This document shows, piece after piece, positions 34,584 to 47,235 of a DNA stretch of 64,000 nt. The translations under genes and the position numbers were made by a program. Numbering within the stretch: position 1 is the first letter of the stretch; every line of letters starts with the position of its first letter. The notes beneath the pieces are model-generated. The model was not told where the DNA came from. It did no database searches and was given only the letters and a program-made list of their open reading frames with translations. This stretch comes from Penium margaritaceum (lineage: Eukaryota > Streptophyta > Zygnematophyceae > Desmidiales > Peniaceae): assembly GCA_023375785.1 (NCBI GenBank), contig SZWC01001206.1:13463-77462 (forward strand), in the 5' to 3' direction.

Positions 34584-36087
34584 GAAGCAGTCCCTTGTGG
34601 TTGAGGAAGACCTCTAACTGCCACCTCCACAAGGCAAAGCCTGTCCCATCAAACTTAAGGATAGTACGGCTGCTCTCTTGCTCGCTGGACACCATGTCTT
34701 GCTGTTGGAAGCGTGAATTCAACCTTGCTTGGAATCCCTTGGAGGCGTGGGCCCATAACCCTCGGTTGGCCTGAGGGTGAGTGTGCACCAGGGAAGGTCC
34801 CTAGCAGTGGCTGGTTCACACCACCAACGGTTTTTGGACAGTCTGAAACTGTGGAGGCAATTGGTTCCAAGGACGGCAGAAAACAGGTCAAAGAGTGAGG
34901 CAATAATTTTGGCCTGAATTGACTGGGAATGAGCTCTTGATCAAGGCTTGGAAGAAGTGGCATTTTATAGCCACTGATGAAAGCTGTCCAGAACACCAAA
35001 GCATGCCAGATTTGGAGCTTCCGAACAAATTCTATGGCTTCTAGAGTGGCCCTTGGTAGGCTGTCCTTTTCCCACCTAAGAAGGCATCCCTTTCTTCCTC
35101 TAGAAGCTTCTGCCTCTTCCTAGATTCCTCAGCTTGCTTCTAGTAGAAGGAAAGGTATCCAGAAGACCAAGACATCCCTAGATGCCTTGTAGAACAAGTG
35201 AACCCTTCTAGAAGGTGTGCCACCTTCCTCGACCCTCACCTGGCCTTCTAGAACATTAAGGAGGAATTCTAGAGTTTGAGCTGGCTTCCTGGCATCTATG
35301 TTTCACCTCCCTTAAGGCAGGGCAGAAATTGATCTTGTGGGACTTGAACCCGGGCCCTTCTCTCTAGAGGTGGACACCATTAACCACTGAGCCACTAAGG
35401 CTTCTCGTTTGGTGTTCCTTTCTGGAGTCACTCCTGCCATGGTGAGGAGCATCTCTCCAACAGAAGCATCGTCTTGAACTGCTCCCACGTCTCTGTCTTC
35501 TTCGTCAATGCCCTTGCACCAAGCTACATTTCCCAACACAAAGGTAGATTCAACAATAATTGAAGCCGTTTCCTAGCTCCCAACCCGTACGTCAATCCAA
35601 CGAGATTCTGCTAGCATAATGTCGACTACCACTGTAGCGCCATTCCTTGGAGCAGCACAGGTGCATAGTAAAGTCTTGTTGCATTGTCTTTGATGGGAAC
35701 GTCCAACGCCATGAAGTATTGGTGCACCGTGAAGAGCTACTCCCTCGCATGGCCCTTGCTAGTGTAGAAATCTGGCTCCTTCGGCTTGGGCCACCAAAAG
35801 ACAGGTGCAGAGGGCAATGTAACACTCCCCAATGCATTGCTCCCTTGGCCAAAGTGCCTCACCTCAACCTTTGTGCGCAGCCACACATTCCCTTGACGCA
35901 ACTTGCCCATAGCATGTTGGATCAAATCCATGAGATAGGCCTGGACATACGCTACTGCTGCCATGCTTCTGGTTGTGACAATAAAATTGTGGTCAAACGC
36001 AGTTGTGGCACAGCTATTGTCTCCCTTGGATTCGCGCAAAGCTGAGCGAACATCACTGGTTCTGATACGGAATGTGAAGTGAGTGTT
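34584..36087 (-). repeat. amplified unit R2 (short form)
   Basis: It contains a Copia-2 gag start, LTR 34764-35462 and Gypsy-2 gag N-part, then switches to Copia-2 gag sequence just after the first bases of the Gypsy-2 LTR. The Gypsy-2 LTR and PLE are therefore absent. The left junction joins Gypsy-1 LTR to Copia-2 gag. Confidence 0.75.
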
Positions 36088-37058
36088 GCGCACATACCCA
36101 GCAACCTTCGGGTACTTCAGCTCGTCGGAAGGCCAGCCATCAAGGGCTGTGATCATGGTACTCCAACTGTCCGGCAAGGCCAGAAGGTGGATCATAGCTT
36201 GCAATTTAGAATCAACCTCCCAACCAGTGGCCACGCACTCCGCTGTGAGTGACTCAATCTGCTGCATGATCTCCATGATGCTGTCACCTTCATTAGCTCG
36301 GAGGATGAGGAGCGGTTTGAAGATGAAGAGTTGATTGGCGAGGTTGGTTGACTGGTAGATGGAGTAGTGTTTTGACCACGCGTCTGTGGCCATGGTGCAT
36401 CCTCGGATGTTCCCAAGTTGTGGTGGGCATTACGCGGACACAAGGAGCGCCAACGCTCTTTTGTCGCGCTTCGTGTATGCCTCATTAACCTCAGCCGTTG
36501 CAGTTTCCGGTGAAGCAGGCTTATCACCCTTTACGAGTCCAAGCAGTCCCTTGTGGTCGAAGAAGACCTCAAACTGCCACTTCCAAAAGGCAAAGCCTGT
36601 CCCATCAAACTCAAGGACAGTACGGCTGCTCTCTTGCTCGTTGGACACCATGTATTGCTGTTGGAAGCATGAAATCAAGCTCGCTTGGAGCCCCTTAGAG
36701 GCATGGGCCCATAACCCTTTGTTGGCCTGAGGGTGAGTGTGCACCCCCGAAGGTCCCTAGCAGTGGCTGGTTCACACCACCAACGGGTTTTGGAGAGACT
36801 GAAACTGTGGAGGCAAATGGTTCCAAGGATGGCAGAAAACTGGGCAGAGAGTGAGGCAATGTTTTTGGCCTGAATTGACTGGGAATGAACTCTTGACAAA
36901 GGCTTACAAGCCATGGAATTTTATAGCAACTGATCAAAGCTTTCTAGAACACCAAAGCATGCCAAATTTGGAGCTTACTAACAAATTTTACGGCTTCTAG
37001 AGTGGCCCTTGGTAGGCTATCCTTTTCCCACCTAGGAAGGCATCCCTTCCTTCCTCTA

Positions 37059-37169
37059 GAAGCTTCTGCCTCTTCCTAGGTTCCTCAGCTTGCTTCTAGT
37101 AGAAGGAAAGGTATCCAGAAGACCAAGACATCCCTAGATGCCTTGTAGAACAAGTCAACCCTTCTAGAA
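37059..37169. promoter_or_regulatory. heat-shock-element-like cluster in the Copia-2 LTR
   Basis: Inverted GAA/TTC units recur: GAAGCTTC (37059-37066), TTCTAGTAGAA (37094-37104) and TTCTAGAA (37162-37169). All are conserved in most LTR copies. Arrays of nGAAn in alternating orientation are the binding sites of heat-shock factors; heat-induced copia elements are known in plants. The regulatory role is inferred. Confidence 0.4.
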
Positions 37170-37292
37170 GGTGTGCCACCTTCTTGGACCCTCACCTGGC
37201 GTTCTAGACCCTCAAGGAGGAATTCTAGAGTTTGAGCTGGCTTCCTGGCATCTATGTTTCACCTTCCTTGAGGCAGGGCAGAAATTGATCTT

Positions 37293-37362
37293 GTGGGACT
37301 TGAACCCGGGCCCTTGCCTCTAGAGGTGGACACCATTAACCACTAAGCCATTAAGGCTTGTC
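37293..37362 (-). other. tRNA-like block with Pol III A and B boxes inside the Copia-2 LTR
   Basis: The minus strand reads TGGCTTAGTGGTTA (A-box match, here with one change in the first triplet) followed about 35 bp later by GGGTTCAAGTCCC (B-box match to GGTTCRANNCC). Spacing and order are those of a tRNA gene or tRNA-derived SINE head. The same block is at 16700-16768, 28797-28857, 35338-35405, 40436-40503 and 48416-48482. It lies 60-125 bp from the LTR 5' end. Cloverleaf pairing is imperfect, so I do not call a functional tRNA. Confidence 0.6.
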
Positions 37363-38862
37363 GTTTTGGTGTTCCTTTTTGGAGTCACTCCTGCCATGGT
37401 GAGGAGCTTCTCTCTAACAAAAGCATCGTCTTGAACTCCTCCCAAGTCTCTGTCTTCTTCGTCAATGCTCGCGCACCAAGCTACATTTCCCAATACAAAG
37501 GTAGGTTCAAAAATGGCTGTAGCCGTTTTGTAGCTCCCAGCCCGTACGTCAACCCAACGAGATTCTGCTAGCATAATGTCGATCACCATTGTAGTGCCAT
37601 TCCTTGGAGCAGGGCAGGTCTATAACATAGTCTTGTTGCATCTTCTTTGATGGGAACGCCCAACGCCATGAAGTATTGGTGCACTGTGAAGAGCTACTCC
37701 CTCGCATGGCCCTTGCTTGTGTAGAAATCTGGCTCCTTCGGCTTGGGCTACCAAAAGGCAGGTGCAGAGGGCAATGTGACACTCCCGAACGCATTGCTCC
37801 CTTGGCCAAAGTGCCTCACCTCAACCTTTGTGCGCTGCCACACATTCCCTTGACGCAACTTGCCCATAGCATGTCGGATCACCTCCATGAGATAGGCCTG
37901 GACATACGCTACTGCTGCCATGCTTCTGGTTGTGATATTAAAATTGTGGCCAAATGCAGTTGTGGCACAGCTATTGCCTGCCGTGGGTTCGCGCAAAGCC
38001 AAACGAATGTGTGTGGCTCTGATACCAAATGTGAAGTGAGTGGTGCTTGGTGTAATGATTACATGCTGAGCCCTTGAGATACTCCTCTCAACCCTCAACC
38101 CATTGGTGTGTCTGACCAACCCTGAGATGTCGATTGACCCTCTCCTAGGAGCAACAGTGCTATTAGTGACCAAACTTCGCGCCGTGCAACTCTCCCAACG
38201 ACGTTTGCATCAAGGTACGCTGCAAAAGACTTATAGGATTGAATGGATGTGTGCAAGCAAAATACTTGGAGGACAAGGAGAGTTGGGCACGCAATGAATC
38301 CTTAGACTTGAGAGATCAGTGAAAGGAAATACATTAAGTCTCTCGGTAAGGTTGGCATGCCTAGAACAATCCCTAGGCTTCCCTGTGTACCAGATCCTAT
38401 GAGCCTGCCAAGAGCCCCTCGGCACTCTGAAGTTCTCTAATGCAACACAACAATAATGTAATACCCATTGTGAGCTTTCCAACGTATCAAAGAACACCTC
38501 CATATGTGTATAAACCGCTAAGTTATGGCCTTTTGAGTACTTCACGCGTTACTCCTGCTGGCAGCACCGCAAGCGGGGGTCACTATTGCCCAAAGTGCCC
38601 TTGCTTGCAAATGTAGCTCCAGCTGCCCACCCAAAGCGTGCATTGAACCCAATGACCCTTGCCTCATTGGATAAGCATCCATCCAAGGGCGCTTTGGCTG
38701 CAGTGGGCGAGAAAATTGCTCCGCCGTACTCGGGGTTGAACCGAGACATCTATTGTTTTTCAGAAGGTGTGGATCCCACCTTTGCATGGCTGTTTCTTCC
38801 TTGTCCCTGCACCGAATGACCTGGTCCTTGGGTTGCTTTGATACAGGTTTCCACGTATAGTA

Positions 38863-39314
38863 GAATTTTGCTTCTCAGGGCAGCAAGAACTTGAAGCTGA
38901 GATGTCATTGAGGGAGAGGAGTCCACGTGTGCTAGGCATGTTTGAGAGAGGGGAGTTAAAGGTCAATGAATGGCAATAGGCTTGGCTCAGATGAGCCTTC
39001 AACAGGCCAATGAATACAATGAAAGCAGCTCACATGCTAAAAGGATACACGTGGGATAGAACCAGGGGAGAGCCCGTCGCAACCAGGGAACTGGGCGGCT
39101 CGGGGACAGTGAGCACGAGAGATTTGACGCACCAAAGTACACCCAAGGCCGCTAAGTGCTAAGTGGGGGATTCGCGCCAGCACTAGGAAATTAGAAAGTC
39201 TTCTAGGGAGCTGCCAGGTTAAAATAGCACGAGGGAGGAACACAGCAGGATTAAACAAATTTTAAGACCTTTTGCAAAACGTCTAAATTTGTTTAGTCCT
39301 TAGACTTTTTGCAA
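38863..39314 (-). mobile_element. solo PLE terminal repeat
   Basis: It occupies exactly the PLE site of the other units (acgtatagta at 38853-38862 on the left). It is a single pLTR of about 450 bp with no body, as left by recombination between the two repeats. The hammerhead here is degenerate. The palindromic end is present twice. Confidence 0.8.
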
Positions 39315-42019
39315 AAGTTGTAATACAATGGGAGCATCAAAACATGCATCTGACATCAGAATGAAGACATAATCACCGCCTCGACTGATGGCTCCCATAA
39401 CAATATTTCAGCATGCTACTATTTTTTAGGGAACATCCATATGAATGCATGCCAGAAAATCCCAGATGTACATTCCTTGTATGTAATAAGTTTTTTAATG
39501 GGCTCTATGTGATGTTTATTAGTTTCTGAAAATAGTCCATGTTCACCATTTTGTTCACTTTTAAATGCACTACTTGATACACAGTTTCATGGGTGAGTCC
39601 ATTGCTCATACATAACGCATCGCGTGGTGATTTTGGGTGTTTCATTCCAGAAGCTCCAGAAAAATCTGACCACCTTCCAAAGCTCAACCAGTCCCTTATG
39701 GTTGAGGAAGACCTCAAACTGCCACCTCCACAAGGCCAACTCTGTCCCATCAAACTTGACATTATGACTGCTCTCTTGCTCGCTGGACACCATGTCTTGC
39801 TGTTGGAAGCGTAAAATCAACCTCGCTTGGAGCCCCTTAGAGGCGTGGGCCCATAACCCTTCGTTGGCCTGAGGGTGAGTGTGCACCCCGGAAGGTCCCT
39901 AGCAGTGGCTGGTTCACACCACCAACGGTTTTTGGAGAGACTGAAAGTGTGGAGGCAACTGGTTCCAAGGATGGCAGAAAACGGGTCAGAGAGTGAGGCA
40001 ATAGTTTTGGCCTGAATTGACTGGGAATGAAATCTTGATCAAGGCTTACAAGCAGTGGAATTTGATAGCCACTGATCAAAGCTTTCCAGAACACCAAAGC
40101 ATGCCAGATTTGGAGCTTCCAAACAGATTCTATGGCTTCTAGAATGGCCCTTGGTAGGCTGTCCTTTTCCCACCTAGGAAGGCATCCCTTCCTTCCTCTA
40201 GAAGCTTCTGCCTCTTCCTAGAATCCTCAGCTTGCTTCTAGTAGGAGGGAAGGTATCCAGAAGACGAAGACATCCCTATATGCCTTGTAGAACAAGTCAA
40301 CCCTTCTAGAAGGTGTGCCACCTTCCTGGACCCTCACCTGGCCTTCTACAACCTTAAAGGGGGATTCTAGAGTTTGAGCTGGCTTCCTGGCATCTATCTT
40401 TCACCTCCCTTGAGGCAGGGCAGAAATTGATCTTGTGGGACTTGAACCTGGGCCCTTGCCTCTAGAGGTGGACACTTTTAACCAGTAAGCCACTAAGGCT
40501 TGTCGTTTTGGTGTTCCTTTTTGGAGTCACTCCTGTCATGGTGAGGAGCATCTCTCCAACAGGAGCATCGTCTTGAACTGCTCCCGCGTCTCTGGCTTCT
40601 CCGTCAATTCTCGGGCACCAAGCTACATTTCCCAACACAAAGGTAGATTCAACAATGGCTGAAGATGTTGCCTAGCTCCCAGCCCGTACGTCAACCCAGC
40701 GGGTTTCTGCTAGCATAATGTAGACCACCACTGCAGCGCCATTCCTTGGAGCAGCGCAGGTGCATAATATAGTCTTGTTGCATCTTTGTTGAGGGGAACG
40801 CCCAACGCCATGAAGTATTGGTGCACCGTGAAGAGCTACTCCCTTGCATGGCCCTTGCTGGTGTAGAAATCTGGTTCCTTTGGCTTGGGCAACCGAAAGG
40901 CAGGTGCAGAGGACAATGTGACACTCCCCAACGCAGTGCTCCCTTGGGTTAAGGGCCTCACCTCAACCTTCGCGTGCAGTCACACATTCCCTTGACGTAA
41001 GTTGCCCATAGTATGTCGGATCACCTTCATGAGATAGGCCTGGACATACGCTGCTGCTGCCATGCTTCTGGTTGTGACAGTAAAATTGTGGCCAAACGAA
41101 GTTGTGGCACAGCTATTGCCTCCCCTGGGTTCGCGCAAAGCCGAGCGAACGTCACTGGTTCTGATACCAAATGTGAAGTGAGTGGTGCCTGGCGTGATGA
41201 TCACATGCTGAGCCCTTGAGATAAACCTCCCAACCCAAGACCCATTGACCAACCCTGAGATGTCGCATGACTCTCTCCTAGCAACAAGACCGCTATTAGT
41301 GACCAAAGCTCGTGCCGCGCAACTCCCCCTACGACGTTTGCATCAAGGCACCCTGCAAAAGACTTATAGGATCGAATGGATGTGTGTAAGGCAACACTTG
41401 GAGGACAAGGAGAGTTGGGTAGGGAATGAATCCTTAGACTTGAGAGGTCAGTGATAGGAAATGCATTAAGTCTCTCGGTAAGGTTTGCATGCCTAGAACA
41501 TTCCATAGGCTTCCCTATGTACGCTGGTACACAGGGAAGCTCCTCTAAGTCAGCCGAGAGTCCCTCGGAACTCTGAAGCTCTCCAGTGAGACACAACTAC
41601 GCAAAAAACATGTGAATCTTGCCCATTGTGAGCTTTCCAATGTATCAAAGAACACCTCAATATGTGTAGAAACCGCTAAGTTATGGCCATTTGAGTAGTC
41701 CACGCGTTATTGCTGCTGGCAACACCACAAGCGGGGGTCACTGTTGCCCAAAGTGCCCTTGCTTGGGAATGTAGCTCCAGACGTCATCCCAAAGCGCCCA
41801 TGGAACCCAATGATCCGTGCCTCATTGGCTAAGCATCCATCCAAGGGCGCTTTGGCTGGAGTGGGCTAGAAAGTTGCTCTGTCATGCTCAGGGTCAAACC
41901 GATACATCTCTTGTTTGCAGGAGTTGTGGCTCCCACCTTTGCATGGCTGTTTCTTCCTTGTCCCTGCACCGAATGACCTGGTCCTTGGGTTGCTTTGATA
42001 CAGGTTTCCACGTATAGTA

Positions 42020-45000
42020 GAATTTTTCTTCTGAGGGCAGCAAGAACTTGAAGCTGAGATGTGATTGAGGGAGAGGACTCCACGTGTGCTAGGCATGTCT
42101 GAGAGAGGGGAGTCAAAGGTCAATGACTGGCAACATGTTTTGGCTCGGATGAGCCTTCGTCAGGCCAATGAACACAATGACAGCAGCTCACATGCTAACA
42201 GGATACACGTGGGATAGAACCAGGGGAGAGGCCGTCGCAACCAGGGAACTGGGCGGCTCGGGGACAGGGAGCGCGAGAGATTTGATGCACCAAAGTACAC
42301 CCAAGGCCGCTAAGTGCTCATTGGGGGATTCGCGCCAGCACTAGGAAAGTAGAAGGTCTCATAGGGAGCTGCCAGGCCAGAATAGCACGAGGGAGGAACA
42401 CAGCAGGATTGAACAAATATAGACGTTTTGCAAAACGTCTAAGAATTGTCCCCAGGCGAAGGGACTATGACCGGGGGGTCAGAAGTGTCCTCAACATCAA
42501 GGGCCTGCGAGGGTCTTTGTGCGTGCTCGTGGCAGTTTGGCGCGAGTGGACTTTCACAAGCAGTTGTGGCTGCTGGAAGTAGGTCGAGGAGAGGAATAGG
42601 GGGTTAAGGAAGTGTGCAGGGTACCCCCGGGCACGAAGCCTCTTGAAGAATGCATCATGGAGAAAACTGAAGTCTTTCTCATTCGAGGATTGAAGGAGGT
42701 ACCTGCGCAGCTCCCCAAGAATGAAGGAGCGTTTGTAGCAGATGGGGTGGTAGCTCCGGTAGGGTAGGTACAGGTACAAATTCATGGGCTTCTGGAATGT
42801 CGTGGTGTCCAGGAGGCCGCTGTCCATAAACAGCTTGCCCTTGAAGATGGAGAGGTCTAGGAAGTCAATCCGGATGGGGCTGATGATGTACTTGATGTGG
42901 ATGTTCTGGTCGAGGGAGTTGATGTGCTCCAGAAATTACTGGAGGCCATCCTAGGGACCAGACCATAGGATGTCACCGTCATCGATGTACCTTTTGTGTA
43001 GGAGACGATTTTGAAAGACAACCAAAAACCTGTCCAGGAAGCTCATAAAAAGCACTGCAAAGGAGACGGCTGCCGGGGTACCCATGGCGGTCCCCTTGAT
43101 TTGCTTCTACGTCCTGCCTGCAAAATTGTTGTACATCACCTAGGTAAATGGAGCCATGACTAGGAGTGCCTTCGGGTGTCTTTCCTGATTTAGCACGACA
43201 TTGATGCAGTGCATAGCTTTGGCAAGTGGGATGCTCGCGTAAAGAGCTTCAACGTTGTATGTCACCAACAGACAGCTAGCCGGAAAGGGGGTGGAGGAAA
43301 GATGAAGAAGGAGGGAGGTGCTGTCACAGAGATAGGTGGGTTGTTTCTCCACCAAGGGGCAAAGCTCGGCGTCTAACCATTTGGAGACGTTTTTGGTCAC
43401 CCAAGAGCGGCTAGCGGCGATTGGTTGTCCGAGGATTGGTGACCTGTGCAGCTTGAGGATGACGTAGAACGGATAAGGCTTGAAGCCGCCGGCAGGTTTC
43501 TGAAATAAAAACCTCCAGGTTGATTCTCCACGGAGGCAACTATCCTTGAAGCAGGAGCAGATACCAAGGATTTTGTTGTGGAGTCTGTCAGGATTTGCTG
43601 GGGCTACAACGTAGGTGGAGCTGTCATTCAGGTGTCGAAGGCACTCCGAGATGTAGTCCCCGCGGTCGATGATTGTGAGGCCAAGGTTCTTGTCAACTTG
43701 CTTGATGACCATGCCCTGGTTGTTTCTGAGAGACTTGAGGGCAGTGAGCAATCTGAGTTTGTTTCTTCTGCGTGGGGCGAGAGGAGTGGAGGAACAACGC
43801 TCTTTAACCTCCAGCGCCAGAAGATCAAGAAGGCTTTGTAGTTCACCAGGCGTTTCTGGCGGTTGCCAGGAGGGGTTGGGAATGCGAAAGCGATCTCGAG
43901 GGAGGTGCTGACTCTCCCGAGAAGAGTACGCCAGTTTTGCGGATCTGGAGAGGTCCTTCAAACTATCCATCACCAAGTTGTCAGAAAAGAATTTTGGGCG
44001 GAACACATAGTTGAGGCCGAGGCTCATGAACAGATGCTCGTTGGCGGTGAGGTTTCTAGAACACAACTTATGGATGCAGAAATCAGTGATTCTACACGAT
44101 AAGAAGGAGATGGTTTGTGAAGCAAAGCGTACCAGCGCAGCCTCATGCACTGTTAGGTGCGTTTCTTGCCGCCGCTTGGCTCTAAACCGTTTTTCGGGCC
44201 GTTTTTTGGGCAGCTGCTGGCTGTACCGTGGTTCTGGCCACGATTCTGGCCGTTGTTTTGGCCGTCTTGGCCCTGTTGCTTCAGCTACAGTTTTGGCTAC
44301 TTCTTCTGCTGCTTTGGCTGTTGCTTCTGCTACTGCTGCTGCTGCTGCTACATCTGCTACTACTGTTGCTGCTGCCGCTTTGGCTGCTGCTTCTGCTCTT
44401 TTCCCGGATCTTTCTTTGGCTGTGCAGGAGTTTTCTACTGCTGTGAAGGAGGAGCAAACTGATTGAGGCGGCGGTCCACCGCAGTTTTGATTTTCTGGGC
44501 AGCCGCAGCCACTTTCTTTGGGATGATTTTGCCGATGGTGGGCTCCACCTCCATCTTTGACTCAGCAGCGGCGGTATCTTTGTTGAATTTGGCTTGTTTC
44601 TCCTTCTTACGTTCTCTGTCAACTTCATCCAATTATTGCCTTTCAAGGAGGTTAGCGTAAGCTACCTCCATGTCGGCGATGAGCTTGGAGATCGAAACCT
44701 TGTGCTTAGCATTGGAGTTCTTGTCCATGAGGCTTGCAAGAGTAGAGGAGTTGGCTGGAGGGCGGTGATGGTTTTAAAGCAAAAGCTTGAGCTCGGCCTT
44801 GGAGCCAAGAATCTCTTCAACAAGATCTTAGAGCTGTTGTTCTTTGCCGTGGATGAAAAGAGGGACCTGCATCAGCAAAAAAGGCATGGAAGCTCGCATC
44901 GAGATCTTGCTTAATGGTGATGCACAGTTGTGGAAGGTTTTCGTAGTGGAAAGCCGGACCCTTGATGCGCATGGAGGTCGGGAGCTCATTCTTTCTGGAG

Positions 45001-45908
45001 AGCTCCTTCATCTTGTTAAGGCCGGCCTCCGTTCTAACCAGGGAGCTGATGAGCTTGGAAAGAACTTTCAGTTGCGCATGATAGATCTTGTGCAAGCCTT
45101 CAGGAATTGAACCAAGAGAGACCGTGGCAGAGTTGACGGGTGCCACAGGTTGAACGGCTGGGTTGGCAACTGGCTGCACGTCTACAAGAGGAGGAGCCAC
45201 TTCTGTTGAAGGTGCAGGAGCGGCGGCCACAGGATCGGCATCCGGGACGACTGCCCCGGCGTTTCCTTCCATGTTGGCAAGACTAGCGGTGTCAAGCACC
45301 TCTTTGATCTCCTCCACAGAGTCAGGTACCTCTTCGATGGCCTCGCGGTCCTGCTCATCAGCAGTCTTGGATATCTTGAGTCGAGGTTGAGTAGGAAAAG
45401 GCTGCTTGGAGTTCTCAGCCCGCGAGGCGGAGGTGGCGGACAACGCAACAGTAGTAGAATTTTGCTTCTCGGGGCAGGAAGAACTCGAAGGTGAGATGTG
45501 ATTGAGGGAGAGGAGCCCATGTATGCTAGGCATGTTTGAGAAAGGGGAGTAAAAAGTCAATGACTGGCAACATGTTCCGGCTCGGTTGAGCCTTCATCAG
45601 GCCAATGAACACAATGACAGCAACTCACATGCTAAAAGCATACACGTGGGACAGAACTAGGGGAGAGCCCGTCGCAACCAGGGAGCTGGGCAGCTCGGGG
45701 ACAGGGAGCGTAAGAGATTTGATGCACCAAAGTACTCCCGGGGTCACTAAATGCTCAAGGGGGGATTCGGGCCCCCACTAGGAAATTAGAAAGTCTCCTA
45801 GGGAGGTGCCAAGACAAAATAGCACGAGGGAGGAACACAGCAGGATCCAACAAGTTTAGATGTTTTGCAAAACGTCTAAACTTGTTTGAGTTTTAGAAGT
45901 TTTGCAAA
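42020..45908 (-). mobile_element. PLE-2: Penelope-like retroelement in R4
   Basis: pLTRs 42020-42450 and 45454-45908 enclose a 3.0-kb body at the same site as PLE-1. The hammerhead relics near 42126-42169 and 45563-45606 keep the fold but not the whole core. The element looks broken, with fewer interruptions in the RT part than PLE-1. Confidence 0.85.
42465..45533 (-). pseudogene. PLE-2 coding region
   Basis: The same layout as PLE-1. An open stretch at 43140-44150 (336 residues) carries the NQGMVIKQVDKNLGLTIID block and a VTYNVEALYASIPLA motif A relative; 42465-42827 is the C-terminal PLE region (TTTFQKP, YRSYHPI, RARGYP). The N-terminal 44817-45560 frame is Pro/Ala-rich, then coiled coil. 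The Gln-rich linker overlaps the GCT tract at 44280-44400. Confidence 0.8.
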
Positions 45909-46272
45909 ACTTAAAGTACAATGGGAGCATCAAAACATGCATCTGACATCAGAATGAAGACATAATCACCGCCTCGACTGATGGCTCCCATAACAATGTT
46001 TCAGCATGCTACTATGTTTTAGGGAACATCCACATGAATGCGTTCCAGAAAATCCCGGATGTACATTCCTTGTATGTAATACGTTTTTTAATGGGCTCTA
46101 TGTCATGTTTATTAGTATCTGAAAACAGTTCATGTTCACAAGTTTGTTCACTTTTCAATGCACTACTTGATACACAGTTTCATGGGTGAGTCCATTGGTC
46201 ATACATGAACCATGGCATGGTGATTTTTAGTGTTTCATTCCAAATGTTTCAGAAAAATGTGACCACCTTCCA

Positions 46273-47235
46273 AAGATCAAGCAGTCCCTTGTGGTTGAGG
46301 AAGACCTCAAACTGCCACAAGGCAAAGCCTGTCCCATCAAACGTAGGGATAGTACGGCTGCTCTCTTGCTCGCTGGACACCATGTCTTGTTGTTGGAAGC
46401 GTGAAATCAACCTTGCTTGGAATCCCTTAGAGGCGTGGGCCCATAACCCTCTATTGGCCTTAGGGTGAGTGTGCACCCTAGAAGGTCCCTAGCAGTGGCT
46501 GGTTCACACCACCAACGGTTTTTTGGACAGTCTGAAACTGTGGAGGCAACTGGTTCCAAGAATGGCAGAAAACAGGTCAAATAGTGAGGCTATAGTTTTG
46601 GCCTGAATTGACTGGGAATGAGCTCTTGATAAAGGCTTACAAGCAGTTTCATTTTATAGCCACTGATCAAAGCTGTCCAGAACACCAAAGCATGCCAGAT
46701 TTGGAGCTTCCTAACAAATTCTATGGCTTCTAGAGTGACCCGTACGTCAACCCAACGGGATTCTGCTAGCAGAATTTTGACCACCACTGTAGCGCCATTC
46801 CTTGGAGCAGCACAGGTGCATGATAGAGTCTTGTTGCATCTTCTTTGATGGGAACACCCAACGCCATGAAGTATTGGTGCACCGTGAAGACCTGCACCCT
46901 TGCATGGCCCTTGCTAGTGTAGAAATCTGGCTCCTTCGGCTTGGGCTACCAAAAGACAGGTGGAGAGGGCAATGTAACACTCCCCAATGCACTGCTCCCT
47001 TGGCCAAAGTGCCTCACCTCAACCTTTGTACGCAGCCACACATTCCCTTGACGCAACTTGCCCATAGCATGTTGGATCAAATCCATGAGATAGGCCTGGA
47101 CATACGCTACTGCTGCCATGCTTCTGGTTGACAATAAAATTGTGGTCAAACGCAGTTGTGGCACAGCTATTGTCTCCCTTGGATAAGCGCAAAGCCGAGC
47201 GAACGTGACTGGTTCTGATACAGAATGTGAAGTGA
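46273..47235 (-). repeat. amplified unit R5 (short form)
   Basis: The same form as R2: Copia-2 gag start, a partial LTR (46452-46739), Gypsy-2 gag N-part, then the same switch to Copia-2 gag. The shared switch point shows that R2-R3 and R5-R6 descend from one rearranged ancestor. Confidence 0.72.

Larger units (their letters stand above)
36720..37419 (-). repeat. Copia-2 LTR copy in R3 (full length)
   Basis: A 700-bp copy with TGTTGG...TAACA ends. Other copies in the array are 34764-35462, 39862-40561 and 47841-48540 (full) and 46452-46739 (partial). All keep the same outside neighbour, Gypsy-2 gag, so they were copied with their surroundings and are not independent insertions. Confidence 0.88.
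36088..39682 (-). repeat. amplified unit R3 with solo PLE repeat
   Basis: It contains a longer Copia-2 gag piece (36088-36719), LTR 36720-37419, Gypsy-2 gag N-part to about 38028, Gypsy-2 LTR 38030-39402 holding only a solo PLE repeat, and a Gypsy-1 LTR piece 39403-39682. Confidence 0.75.
39683..46272 (-). repeat. amplified unit R4 with PLE-2
   Basis: It contains a Copia-2 gag start, LTR 39862-40561, Gypsy-2 gag N-part to about 41170, Gypsy-2 LTR 41172-45995 interrupted by PLE-2, and a Gypsy-1 LTR piece 45996-46272. It has the same composition as R1. Confidence 0.78.

Noticed and set aside
38971-39015. Active hammerhead ribozyme in the solo pLTR (and in the copies near 42130, 45567, 50096 and 57370)
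   Set aside because: The fold is recognisable but the conserved core is not complete in these copies.
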